Shown piece by piece: positions 28,074 to 36,733 of a DNA stretch of 64,000 nucleotides (position 1 is the first letter of the stretch; each line of letters starts with the position of its first letter). The DNA is taken from positions 1-64,000 of the forward strand of contig NVTU01000041.1 of NCBI GenBank assembly GCA_002401685.1, written 5' to 3'. Origin of the DNA: Kordiimonadales bacterium (GTDB taxonomy: Bacteria > Pseudomonadota > Alphaproteobacteria > Sphingomonadales > Kordiimonadaceae). The notes beneath the pieces are model-generated. The model was not told the DNA's origin and did no database searches. It worked only from the letters and a program-made list of their open reading frames with translations. Made by a program: the position numbers and the translations under genes.

Positions 28074-29339
28074 TTACGCCTGATCAAGGAAATAGCTTAA
28101 GTGCCATTCAAGTTCGCTGGCGTCGATCGGGTATTTATTACCGTCCTTCGCGCTCAGCAGCTGTGCCGTTGGCACCAATGCAAATTTGGTCTGCAGCTCA
28201 TAAGCGGTGCGCATATTCAGTTCCGCCTTCCAAGCGAGCGACGTAACTGCCCGGCCACTTTTTGAATGAATGATCTGGCGAATAGTCTCTGCCGTCACAT
28301 CCGCCATTACCGCCAAGCACTGTACAAGTAACTCACGGCGATTTTCTTCAATCTGCGTTATAACAAACTGGTCGTCCAACACGCCCCGCTGGAAAAAATC
28401 ACGCGCCTGCTTGGCGAATTTTGCTTCTGCGCTCGCGCCGATACGCTCACTGGCAAGCCTGTCCCGCACCCGGTCCAGCAGGTCCTCAGCGGGCCCTTCT
28501 TCCAAGCCCGCTTGGTCCATCATGGCAAAAACAAGCGCCGAAGCCACAAAACCAGCAACCCGCTTCATTGCACGGATGGAAAGTACTGGCCGTAATGCGA
28601 CGGGCTTATGCAGCTCTTCGACGCTCTCTGCCTGGGTGATGATTTTGTCGAGCGTATCTTCGCGGATTTGTGCGCTTTTATTGGTGAGCAAAGCCGCAAT
28701 CGCAGGGATTTCCAAGCTCGCCGCGATATCATCTGAAACATCTTCAGTTACAGTATCTCTATTGGCAATTGCTTCCAGGGCGGTGCTTGTTGCACCGGCT
28801 GCAATTATCTCACGCAGGTCATCATCGTTCAGCAGCGGTGAATATTGAAGTATCGGGCCACATACGATGGCCTCCACATCACGCGCCAGCTTATCAATGA
28901 TATGCTTTGGTACATTATCAGCAGCCTTGATCTCATCCGCGATAATCGCGCGCACTTTGGGCAGTTGATCTTGTGCCAGCACTTCCAGTGTCTTTAGGGC
29001 CTTATCCCGCAAAGCGGACCGTTCTCCGGCCTCAAGTCCCGGCACCAAACGCCCGATCTTGCGCGCTAACTCTGCCCGCACATTTTCGTCTTCATCATCT
29101 TTTAATTTTTCGTCGGCCTGGGGCGGTGTAGACGGATTTTTAGCGATCTCTTTGCGCACCGCTGGACTGCTGTCTTCTGCTAGAAAATACAACACTTCGG
29201 GCCGAGCATCATGGCGTGCGGCAAGCTCCGTCCGCTGGTGGTCAGAGCCCTTCTTAAGAACAAACTGTTCATCTTCAACCGACATATCTTTCGGCAGGGC
29301 TTTTTTGCCGCCCAGTAGCGCTTTTAATTTCTCAAGCAT
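28074..29339 (-). CDS. DUF2336 domain protein
   Basis: 421 residues. An alpha-helical N-terminal third with HEAT-like units (SSPAVRKEIAKNPSTP, DENVRAELARK, LPKVRAIIADEIK) is followed by the DUF2336 body. This family is mostly alphaproteobacterial and of unknown function. The start codon overlaps the stop of the upstream GGDEF gene by one base, so the two are translationally coupled; a role as target or scaffold for that signalling protein is inference. No catalytic motif recognised. Confidence 0.85.
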   Translation of the reverse strand: MLEKLKALLGGKKALPKDMSVEDEQFVLKKGSDHQRTELAARHDARPEVLYFLAEDSSPAVRKEIAKNPSTPPQADEKLKDDEDENVRAELARKIGRLVPGLEAGERSALRDKALKTLEVLAQDQLPKVRAIIADEIKAADNVPKHIIDKLARDVEAIVCGPILQYSPLLNDDDLREIIAAGATSTALEAIANRDTVTEDVSDDIAASLEIPAIAALLTNKSAQIREDTLDKIITQAESVEELHKPVALRPVLSIRAMKRVAGFVASALVFAMMDQAGLEEGPAEDLLDRVRDRLASERIGASAEAKFAKQARDFFQRGVLDDQFVITQIEENRRELLVQCLAVMADVTAETIRQIIHSKSGRAVTSLAWKAELNMRTAYELQTKFALVPTAQLLSAKDGNKYPIDASELEWHLSYFLDQA

Positions 29340-30979
29340 CAGCTTTGTTCCCCGTCCATATTATAATGCGCACTTGCGAAAGCGATACTATTTTTCCCCG
29401 ATTGCTTCACTTCGTATAAGGCCGCGTCTGCCCGTTCCGTCAGAGCCTTAAGCGTAAGGTCAGTGCCGGGCCTAGACAAACAAATCCCAGCAGATGCTGC
29501 CAGTTTGAGCTCAGGGTTGCCGATTGAAGCCCTTACTTCAGGCATATAATCCAACAGTTCTTGTGCCTTCATGGCGGCCGTTTCCTCGTCCGCATCTTCG
29601 ATCCACAAAACGAACTCGTCCCCACCAAACCGACCCGCGAAATCACTGGCCCGAATGATGTTCTGGAGTTTGTAAGCAACCAAACTGATGGCCTCGTCTC
29701 CGGCTGCGTGGCCAAGCGTATCGTTCACCTCTTTAAAATGATCTAAATCAATGAAGATAAGGCAACCAGAGTGGCCTGTGCGGCACTGATGTTTCAGCCT
29801 TTGTTCCACTACTTCGCGAAAAGCCCTTCGGTTCAGCAGATCCGTTAGTTCATCTTTCCCTGAAAGCCGGTACAAACGGTCAATCAATTCAGCCTTACCG
29901 AAAGCAGCCGTCAATATCTCACCAATATCTTCCAGCAACAGCCTTTCCTGTGCTGACCAAGGGCTAATATCTGTGTCGCGCCCGATAACCACCATTCCCA
30001 TACCTCTGCCGCCGCGTTCCAGTCGAAGCGCCAGAAGAACGCCCCCGTGCCCAGCAATCTCCTGTACACCAATCGGTGAGATCGCAAGCTCGCGCCAGAT
30101 ACTGTCCAAATCCAATATTTCCATCCTGTCACCGCACAGCGAGACAGGCACCAGGCCATCCTTATATTTCATCACTGACCAAACCAGATCAGCGCGCATA
30201 ACGTCAATCAGCTCGTTCGAGGCCGCCTCCAACAGATCATGAGCGTTTTCTGACGCATTTAAAATACGGGTGATACGCTGCCGTACTGCAAGCCGCAGGT
30301 TATCAAGCCGGGTTTGTTTGGCAACTTCCACACGGGCCGTAACATCGCGGCAGGTGCCGCGCACACCAACAATGGTATTATCCGGGCCGAACGACGGCTC
30401 AACTGACATTGCAACAAACTTTTTCTCGCCCGAAACAAACTCAACGCCAATGGCATCGAAATCTGTTTTTTTGTTCACGCGGAAAGGGTTACGGGCGGGG
30501 CTATTGCCACTTGGCCAGAAAACATCCTCTGCTTTTAACCCCAGCCATTTATCAGCCTGGCATCCAAAGGCGTCTAGGGGCGAAATAAAGCGGAACATTC
30601 CGTCCAGAGAGACTTCAAAGGAAAGGTCGACCGCGCTATCAAGCAGTCCTTTCAAAAGCGCACGGCTTTCAAGTAAAGCCTCCGCCATTTTCTCCATCAA
30701 GCCTGTATCGCGACCAACCAGTAAGATTTGATCGCCCTGCGGTATGATGGTGACCCACATCTTGCCACCCATTTCGTCTTCAATCCGCACTTGGGAAAGA
30801 ACACCACTGCTGCGTACAGTGCTCACAGCTTGTACAAGTCCGCCGTTTTTCGCCTGCCACAACCCTATCAGAGGACCGGCCGAAGAAGAGTGCTCGCCAA
30901 TTGTACCGCTTGCGCCTATAAGCACAGAACACGCTGCTGAAGTCTCAACAAGTGCTTGATTTTGCGCGTTTTTTTTCAT
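29339..30979 (-). CDS. PAS-GAF-GGDEF diguanylate cyclase
   Basis: 546 residues. An N-terminal sensory segment, a PAS domain (about 110-215, with the PAC-like GVRGTCRDVTARVE end), a GAF-like domain (about 225-370), and a C-terminal GGDEF domain. The active site GGDEF is intact (about 450) and an RxxD inhibitory site (RASD) lies five residues before it, so the enzyme should make c-di-GMP under product feedback. No TM helix and no EAL or HD-GYP partner in the window. Confidence 0.9.
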   Translation of the reverse strand: MKKNAQNQALVETSAACSVLIGASGTIGEHSSSAGPLIGLWQAKNGGLVQAVSTVRSSGVLSQVRIEDEMGGKMWVTIIPQGDQILLVGRDTGLMEKMAEALLESRALLKGLLDSAVDLSFEVSLDGMFRFISPLDAFGCQADKWLGLKAEDVFWPSGNSPARNPFRVNKKTDFDAIGVEFVSGEKKFVAMSVEPSFGPDNTIVGVRGTCRDVTARVEVAKQTRLDNLRLAVRQRITRILNASENAHDLLEAASNELIDVMRADLVWSVMKYKDGLVPVSLCGDRMEILDLDSIWRELAISPIGVQEIAGHGGVLLALRLERGGRGMGMVVIGRDTDISPWSAQERLLLEDIGEILTAAFGKAELIDRLYRLSGKDELTDLLNRRAFREVVEQRLKHQCRTGHSGCLIFIDLDHFKEVNDTLGHAAGDEAISLVAYKLQNIIRASDFAGRFGGDEFVLWIEDADEETAAMKAQELLDYMPEVRASIGNPELKLAASAGICLSRPGTDLTLKALTERADAALYEVKQSGKNSIAFASAHYNMDGEQS

Positions 30980-31086
30980 CAGTTGCTGTCACCAGTTAAA
31001 CGTGCCAATGCTTTGGTAATAAATGCACTGTATCGTTGATAGTCTTAAGGTAGTTTTAAGGCTAAGCCCAAGAAGTTAAGGTAATA

Positions 31087-31779
31087 ATGCTCAGCTCATC
31101 CGTAAATACATATCATGAAGCCCTTCTTGAAACACGTGACACTTGGGTTTTCGATCTGGATAACACTCTTTACGGCGCAGAATGTAAGCTTTTCGATCAA
31201 ATAGATCGTCAAATTGGGTCGTATGTACAATCGCTTTTACATATCGGGCCAGATGAAGCCCGCACCCTACAAAAGCGCTATCTAATGGAATGCGGAACAA
31301 CGCTGAACGGGTTGATGCGATTTCATGAAGTGGACCCTCAGCATTATTTGGCGACTGTACACGCGATCGACTTCTCCGCCATTGAATATGACGAAAAATT
31401 AGTGAAGGCCCTAGGTGCGCTTGAAGGCCGAAAACTTGTCTTCACCAATGCTGACAAACCTTACGCCACCGAAATTATGAGGCGTCTCGGCATTCTTGAC
31501 TTTTTTGAGGGTATTTTTGATATCGTCGCCGCGGACTTACAGCCCAAACCCAAACAGATCGCGTACGACATGTTTGTCAAAAAGTACGATATAGACCCCA
31601 AGCGCGCAGTGATGTTTGAAGACATGGTCCGCAATCTTAAGCCTGCCTACGACATGGGGATGGCAACTGTTTGGGTCGATACAGGCAGCCAGTGGGGCAA
31701 AGCCGATCATGACCCAAGTTTTGTGCATGCAGAAACCAAGCGGCTTAACAATTGGCTGTACGATTTTAGTCACCGCTAA
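31087..31779 (+). CDS. HAD-family pyrimidine 5'-nucleotidase
   Basis: 230 residues. HAD motif I FDLDNTLYG (nucleophile Asp), motif II LVFTNADK, and motif IV MFEDMVRNL. The FDLDNTLY form with a helical cap is the Sdt1-like pyrimidine 5'-nucleotidase subgroup. It lies between argB and dapD as in other Alphaproteobacteria. Confidence 0.88.
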   Translation: MLSSSVNTYHEALLETRDTWVFDLDNTLYGAECKLFDQIDRQIGSYVQSLLHIGPDEARTLQKRYLMECGTTLNGLMRFHEVDPQHYLATVHAIDFSAIEYDEKLVKALGALEGRKLVFTNADKPYATEIMRRLGILDFFEGIFDIVAADLQPKPKQIAYDMFVKKYDIDPKRAVMFEDMVRNLKPAYDMGMATVWVDTGSQWGKADHDPSFVHAETKRLNNWLYDFSHR

Positions 31780-31899
31780 TTTTTAGCGCGCCGAACTCCT
31801 ATTACACACCCTCGTGAAAGCACCCTTATTGGACATATAAGGCGGCGGCGCGTAAAACACGGGCAACATAAACTTAGTGTTCAGACAGCAAGCCGTTGA

Positions 31900-31944
31900 T
31901 TGACAGCTAAGTGTGCCCGGTTATTGTGCAGTCAAATTGCACAA
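31900..31944 (+). promoter_or_regulatory. Candidate dapD promoter with overlapping palindrome
   Basis: TTGACA (31900-31905), 16-bp spacer, TATTGT (31922-31927). A perfect inverted repeat TTGTGCA-N7-TGCACAA (31924-31930 and 31938-31944) covers the -10 and the expected start of transcription, where a repressor would be placed. dapD begins at 31969. Confidence 0.5.
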
Positions 31945-31968
31945 ACACAACGCCCCAAGGATCCTTTC

Positions 31969-32814
31969 ATGAGCCACACTGCCCTTGAAACCACCGTCAA
32001 CCGCGCTTTTGAAGAACGCGACAGCATCAACACCAGCACACAGGGCGAATACCGCGATGCTGTGCACGAGACGCTTAATCTGCTTGATAGCGGCGAGGTG
32101 CGTGTAGCAAGCAAGGAAAACGGCGCATGGACAGTGCACCAATGGCTCAAAAAAGCGGTGCTTCTTTCCTTCCGACTAAACGACATGGGCATCATTGAAG
32201 GCGCACCCGGCGCAAACACCAATTGGTGGGATAAAGTGCCAAGCAAGTTTGCAGGCTGGGATGAAAACCGTTTCCGCGACGCGGGCTTCCGGGCGGTGCC
32301 GGGGTCCATCGTTCGCCATGCAGCGCATATTTCCAAAGGCGCAGTCCTGATGCCGTCGTTCGTGAACCTCGGCGCTTATGTGGGCGAGAACACGATGGTA
32401 GACGCATGGTCCACCGTTGGTAGCTGCGCACAAATCGGCGCGAATGTGCACTTGTCTGGCGGCGTTGGCATTGGCGGCGTGCTCGAGCCTTTGCAGGCTG
32501 GGCCGGTTATCATTGAAGATAACTGCTTCATTGGTGCTCGCAGCGAGATCGCTGAAGGCGTGATCGTTGAAGAAGGTGCCGTGGTTTCGATGGGCGTTTA
32601 TATCGGCGCATCCACAAAAATTATTGACCGTGCAACAGGCGAAATATTCATGGGCCGCGTCCCCGCCTACAGCGTCGTAGTTCCCGGCAACCTTCCGGGC
32701 AAACCACTGCCCGACGGCACGCCGGGGCCGAGCCTATACTGTGCTGTGATCGTCAAGCGTGTTGACGAGCGTACACGATCCAAAACTTCTATTAACGAAT
32801 TGCTGCGAGACTAG
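31969..32814 (+). CDS. dapD: Tetrahydrodipicolinate N-succinyltransferase
   Basis: Lysine/DAP pathway: succinylates tetrahydrodipicolinate. 281 residues. The left-handed beta-helix hexapeptides are visible from [19 protein letters not shown] to VVSMGVYIG, with the family segment [19 protein letters not shown] at 31969 chosen for AAGGAT about 8 nt upstream; the frame is open further up to 31900. Followed 5 nt later by dapE. Confidence 0.95.
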   Translation: MSHTALETTVNRAFEERDSINTSTQGEYRDAVHETLNLLDSGEVRVASKENGAWTVHQWLKKAVLLSFRLNDMGIIEGAPGANTNWWDKVPSKFAGWDENRFRDAGFRAVPGSIVRHAAHISKGAVLMPSFVNLGAYVGENTMVDAWSTVGSCAQIGANVHLSGGVGIGGVLEPLQAGPVIIEDNCFIGARSEIAEGVIVEEGAVVSMGVYIGASTKIIDRATGEIFMGRVPAYSVVVPGNLPGKPLPDGTPGPSLYCAVIVKRVDERTRSKTSINELLRD

Positions 32815-32819
32815 TCCCC

Positions 32820-33974
32820 ATGACCGAGATTGACCCAATTTCCCTATCGCAAGACCTTATCCGTGTCCAGAGCGTAACACCTGACACCGGTGACGGGCTT
32901 GATATTCTCGCGGTCCAATTGGAAAAACTTGGTTTCACCTGCACAAAAATGACGTTTGAAGAACCCGGCACCGAGGCCGTTGCAAACCTCTATGCCCGCC
33001 TCGGCGATACTGCACCGAACTTCTGCTTTGCTGGACACACCGATGTGGTGCCAGTGGGGGCTGCTAAAAAATGGTCCGTCTCGCCTTTTTCGGGCGACAT
33101 TAAAGACGGGCAGCTTTGGGGGCGCGGGGCTGCAGATATGAAATCTGCCATTGCAGCTTTTGTAGCCGCGACATCCCGCTACCTGAATAAAACTGACGGC
33201 AAGCTAAATGGTTCGCTATCCTTTTTGATCACGGGTGACGAGGAAGGTCCAGCCGTGAACGGCACCAGGAAAGTGCTCGACTGGCTCGATGAACGCGGTG
33301 AAAAACTAGATTACTGCCTCGTCGGGGAACCAACAAACCCTGAAGAACTTGGCCAGATGATCAAAGTTGGCCGGCGCGGCAGCATGCACGGCACCATCAC
33401 TGTTCACGGCATTCAAGGCCATGTAGCCTATCCGCATATGGCGCATAATCCTGTTCCAGATTTGGTGAAAATACTCTCTGAACTGAACAAGGAACCGCTA
33501 GACGCTGGCAATGATCAGTTCCAGCCGTCAAATCTAGAAATTATTGATATCCACGTCGGGAACGAAAGCCAGAATGTAATTCCGTGCGAAGCGAAGGCGC
33601 GGTTTAATGTGCGCTTCAATAACGAGTATACCCCGGAAAGCCTGCAGGCTGAACTCTCGGCACGCATGAACCACGCTGGCGTGGCGTACGATATCGATTG
33701 GTGGGTCTCTGGGGAAAGCTTCCTGACACCTGCGGGGCCGCTGTCGGCCGCCGTGGCCACTGCGGTAGAAAAACACACAGGCCGCATGCCTGACTTATCG
33801 ACGACAGGCGGCACATCCGACGCGCGCTTCATCAAAAACATGTGCCCTGTTGTTGAATTTGGCCTCGTTGGCGCGACAATGCACAAAGTGGACGAGCATG
33901 TGGCCGTGCAAGATATTGAAACACTTACTGCCATTTACGAAAGCGTAATTACAGCAATTCTCAGCAATAAATAA
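32820..33974 (+). CDS. dapE: Succinyl-diaminopimelate desuccinylase
   Basis: Zinc-dependent M20 peptidase-family enzyme of the DAP pathway. 384 residues. Metal/catalytic residues in FAGHTDVVP, GRGAADMKSA and TGDEEGPAVNGT, plus the dimerisation-domain histidine in HGIQGHVAYPH and the C-terminal GGTSDARF. Operon with dapD. Confidence 0.95.
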   Translation: MTEIDPISLSQDLIRVQSVTPDTGDGLDILAVQLEKLGFTCTKMTFEEPGTEAVANLYARLGDTAPNFCFAGHTDVVPVGAAKKWSVSPFSGDIKDGQLWGRGAADMKSAIAAFVAATSRYLNKTDGKLNGSLSFLITGDEEGPAVNGTRKVLDWLDERGEKLDYCLVGEPTNPEELGQMIKVGRRGSMHGTITVHGIQGHVAYPHMAHNPVPDLVKILSELNKEPLDAGNDQFQPSNLEIIDIHVGNESQNVIPCEAKARFNVRFNNEYTPESLQAELSARMNHAGVAYDIDWWVSGESFLTPAGPLSAAVATAVEKHTGRMPDLSTTGGTSDARFIKNMCPVVEFGLVGATMHKVDEHVAVQDIETLTAIYESVITAILSNK

Positions 33975-34557
33975 TACTGTCAAGGAATGGCCAAATAGGA
34001 ATGATTCGCACCTTTCTGTAACGCTTTGCATTAAAAGTCCCCACTAAACTGAAATCTGCGGCATTTTTTTCTCGGTGTTTCTGGCCGTTCTGTTAACCTT
34101 TTGCCATGAAGTTCAAGGTAGAATTTACGCAGTTTGCAGTCTAAAGCCCTCTCCTGGACGAAATAACCATAAGTTACAAAATATCTCCTTTAACGTGATT
34201 TTCAAAGAAACTAGAGAATGGGATCGAAGCTTTTTTATCCTTAGTGGCCTTGTCTCTTTATTGGGTTTGTCTTTTCATCTGTTTGAACAATCGGAATTTT
34301 ATTTAGCACAGCAAACAATAAGATCCTGAAAGCAAGCCACAATCTGAGAGTGTTAGGCACTGAGGCGAGCCCCAACAATCCGGGCTAAAAATGGCCTGAA
34401 GTTTAATGTTTTTTGCACACTATCAAATTTTTCAGCACGTTAACCATTTGCGTATCGCCCCCGCCTTCTGTGAAACAATGCATTCAACGTCTGTTTAAAT
34501 TTTGCTACACTGACAGCTCCCCTGGGCGGCTTTCGGGGAAACACTTGAGGAGTCTCA
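33975..34557. other. AT-rich intergenic region (583 bp)
   Basis: No gene supported; a short open frame at 34075-34329 has no ribosome site and no family-like features. The region is more AT-rich than its surroundings. Near its end, TTCAAC (34483-34488), 17 bp, TACACT (34506-34511) is a modest promoter candidate for the small gene at 34558, and TCCCC...GGGGA in the leader could form a short hairpin. Confidence 0.45.
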
Positions 34558-34869
34558 ATGGGACAATCTTACAGTATTGACCTAATCGATCGCAGTGCGC
34601 GTAAAACACGGCTCGGTTCAATTTCAAAAGATTGCATCCAATGTGCATCCGATAGCAATCAAGCTGTCCGTGTAAAGGGGCGCCTGCATTTCACACCAGA
34701 AGACAAACAGATTTACCTGAAAATGGCGGCAACGCACGGTGACAAACTTTCGCTTTCCATTTCCAATGATACGCGCACTTACTTAGGCGATTTCTGCCTT
34801 TCGTACTTTGACCCACAAACCAGCACAGCAACGTTTGACGCGCTGGGTGATGTTAAAGTTATTTGTTGA
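34558..34869 (+). CDS. Small unknown protein, paralogue of the next gene (103 aa)
   Basis: No family recognised. Predicted all-beta, soluble, no signal peptide. It aligns over its whole length with the product of the next gene: Y-S-I-D-L against F-K-I-Y-L at the start, RLGSIS against CLGQME, GRLHFT against GKLHET, IYLKMAA against VFLKFAA, LGDFCLSYF against SGTFRCINF. GAGGAG sits 6 nt before the ATG, a strong ribosome site, which supports a real and well-translated gene. Confidence 0.75.
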   Translation: MGQSYSIDLIDRSARKTRLGSISKDCIQCASDSNQAVRVKGRLHFTPEDKQIYLKMAATHGDKLSLSISNDTRTYLGDFCLSYFDPQTSTATFDALGDVKVIC

Positions 34870-34904
34870 GAGTTTTTTCCCACACCCGTTAATAGGGGAC
34901 AGCT

Positions 34905-35261
34905 TTGGATAAAATGTTCAAGATATACCTTCTGAATAAAGATGGTTCAAAAGAGTGCCTCGGCCAGATGGAAAGGAAGCACATAACCTATAACCGCTAC
35001 AGCGAAGGCTTGCTGATAGGGGCAGGGAAACTCCATGAGACCGACATTAAAAAAGGCGTGTTCCTGAAGTTTGCAGCGCAATTTCAGAACAAAAGCGAGC
35101 TGGAATTTGAAGGAGAAGATGTGATTTATAGCGGCACCTTCCGCTGCATCAATTTCATCCCTGAAAATAACGCCGTTGTCTTCGGGTCTATAGGTCCAGT
35201 ATACGAATTAACCCCTGAGTTCGCCGCCGAAGAAGAGGAAGAATTGGAGGAAGCCATTTAG
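34905..35261 (+). CDS. Small unknown protein, paralogue of the preceding gene (118 aa)
   Basis: No family recognised. The beta-rich core matches the 103-residue neighbour, plus an added acidic tail ending EEEEELEEAI. TTG start at 34905 with AGGGGA about 6 nt upstream; an ATG at 34914 is the alternative. It lies 35 nt after the first copy, so the pair likely shares a transcript. Probably an old tandem duplication, since only scattered residues are identical. Confidence 0.75.
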   Translation: MDKMFKIYLLNKDGSKECLGQMERKHITYNRYSEGLLIGAGKLHETDIKKGVFLKFAAQFQNKSELEFEGEDVIYSGTFRCINFIPENNAVVFGSIGPVYELTPEFAAEEEEELEEAI

Positions 35262-35281
35262 GCTAGGCCAATTCCAGCCCG

Positions 35282-35659
35282 TCAGGTTAAGGAGGCAATA
35301 TTGGCTTCCCAATTGGCGCCGTCAAACTCGCCTTGTTTCACTGACGTAACCGTTTCAGGGTCAATACAATTGAGGTTCACTGACCAACCATTCGGGTGGC
35401 TGCGCGGCACATAAAAGGCCTTCACGCCGCACGTTTTGCAAAACAGATGTTTGGCTGTCCTGGTCTTGAACCGGTATTCGGTAAGGTTGTCCTCGCCTGC
35501 GGTTATCCGGAATGCATCGCGGCCAACAAACACATGTATAAAACCCGTGCGCGTGCATATGCTGCAGGTGCAGGACACTGCATCAATATCCGCAGGTGCA
35601 TCCACCTCAAACGCCACACTACCGCAGTGGCAACTGCCTTTATGGGTAACTATGCTCAT
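35282..35659 (-). CDS. GFA/CENP-V family zinc protein
   Basis: 125 residues. Zinc-binding Cys pattern: SCHCGSV near residue 9-14, CTCSICT near 30-36, and CKTCGVKAF near 75. These match the glutathione-dependent formaldehyde-activating (Gfa-like) fold. True Gfa activity is doubtful for most members; function unknown. Lies 9 nt after recR and may be co-transcribed with it. Confidence 0.88.
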   Translation of the reverse strand: MSIVTHKGSCHCGSVAFEVDAPADIDAVSCTCSICTRTGFIHVFVGRDAFRITAGEDNLTEYRFKTRTAKHLFCKTCGVKAFYVPRSHPNGWSVNLNCIDPETVTSVKQGEFDGANWEANIASLT

Positions 35660-35668
35660 TCGTCTTCC

Positions 35669-36274
35669 CTACCGTACTTCGCTGCGTGCCCGGAGCGCCG
35701 CTGAAAGCGTGCCGTCATCCAAATAATCTAGTTCGCCGCCCACAGGCACACCGTGCGCAAGTGCGGTTACTTTCACCTCGCTTGGTGACAAGCGTTCCGC
35801 CAAGTAATGGCTGGTGGTTTGGCCGTCTACTGTGGCATTAAGCGCAAGGATAACCTCCTTAACACCGCCCGCTTCAATCCGTGCCAGCAAGCTATCGGTA
35901 TTGAGGTCTTCCGGGCCGATACCGTCGAGCGCTGACAGCGTGCCTCCTAGTACATGATACAGGCCTTTAAAGGTTTCTGACCGGTCAAGCGCCCACAGGT
36001 CTGCAACGTCCTCCACAACACAAATCGTGGTGCGGTCACGGCGCATATCCTCACACACATGGCAGGGGTTATGGGTATCGATATTGCTGCAGGTGTCACA
36101 AATCTGAATTTTATCAGCCACGTTCGCAAGTGCGTCCGCGAGCGGTAGCATCACGCTGTCTTTTTTCTTGAGAAGCTGCAATGCCGAACGCCGGGCAGAG
36201 CGCGGCCCAAGCCCCGGCAATTTCGCCAACAGCTGAATAAGCGTATCAATTTCACTACCGTGTGATCGGGGCAT
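35669..36274 (-). CDS. recR: Recombination mediator protein RecR
   Basis: RecF/RecO-pathway DNA repair. 201 residues. HhH at the N-terminus ([11 protein letters not shown]), C4 zinc finger (CDTCSN...CHVC), Toprim domain with [13 protein letters not shown], and Walker-like C-terminal segment. Third in the conserved order dnaX-ybaB-recR. Confidence 0.95.
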   Translation of the reverse strand: MPRSHGSEIDTLIQLLAKLPGLGPRSARRSALQLLKKKDSVMLPLADALANVADKIQICDTCSNIDTHNPCHVCEDMRRDRTTICVVEDVADLWALDRSETFKGLYHVLGGTLSALDGIGPEDLNTDSLLARIEAGGVKEVILALNATVDGQTTSHYLAERLSPSEVKVTALAHGVPVGGELDYLDDGTLSAALRARSEVR

Positions 36275-36327
36275 TCATTATCCTAATCCGACGAATTGGC
36301 CATAACTGATATACGGCCTGTCTTAAA

Positions 36328-36651
36328 CTAAAACGGCATTTTGAAGCCGTCGGGCAGGCCCATGCCGCCGGTCATGGCTTTCATTTGCTCAGCCGCAGCG
36401 TCGGTGGCGCGGGCTTTGGCCATGGTGTGGGCTGCGATGATCAGGTCTTCCAGTACTTCGCGGTCTTCTGCGGCATAAAGGGTAGGGTCAATCTTCAAGG
36501 ATTTCATATCACCTTTGCCGTTCAGGACAACTTTCACAAGGCCGGCGCCTGCGACGCCTTCAATTTCCATATCCGCCATCTGGGCCTGCATATCGCCCAT
36601 TTTGGACTGCATTTCCTGTGCCTTTTTCAGCATTTCGGTCAGGTTTTTCAT
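36328..36651 (-). CDS. ybaB: YbaB/EbfC family nucleoid-associated protein
   Basis: 107 residues. KNLTEMLKKAQEMQSKM helix at the N-terminus, GLVKVVLNGKGDMKSLKIDP core, and a Gly/Met-rich C-terminus (GGMGLPDGFKMPF). Binds DNA as a dimer. ATG at 36651 is chosen because GGAG lies 8 nt upstream; a longer form has no support. Confidence 0.93.
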   Translation of the reverse strand: MKNLTEMLKKAQEMQSKMGDMQAQMADMEIEGVAGAGLVKVVLNGKGDMKSLKIDPTLYAAEDREVLEDLIIAAHTMAKARATDAAAEQMKAMTGGMGLPDGFKMPF

Positions 36652-36677
36652 CGTCTCACTCCGCCCTTTTCGAGCAT

Positions 36678-36713
36678 AAATTTTACGGTGCAATTAAATT
36701 TTACGGTGCAATT
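36678..36713. repeat. Two tandem copies of an 18-bp unit
   Basis: AAATTTTACGGTGCAATT occurs twice head to tail (36678-36695 and 36696-36713) between dnaX and ybaB. It lies in the ybaB leader on the minus strand. The two copies are identical, so the duplication is recent or maintained. Confidence 0.9.
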
Positions 36714-36733
36714 AAACGGTCAGCATACCCGCC

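Noticed and set aside
34075..34329. Open frame of 84 codons in the dapE-downstream gap
   Set aside because: No Shine-Dalgarno, composition like non-coding DNA, no family features.
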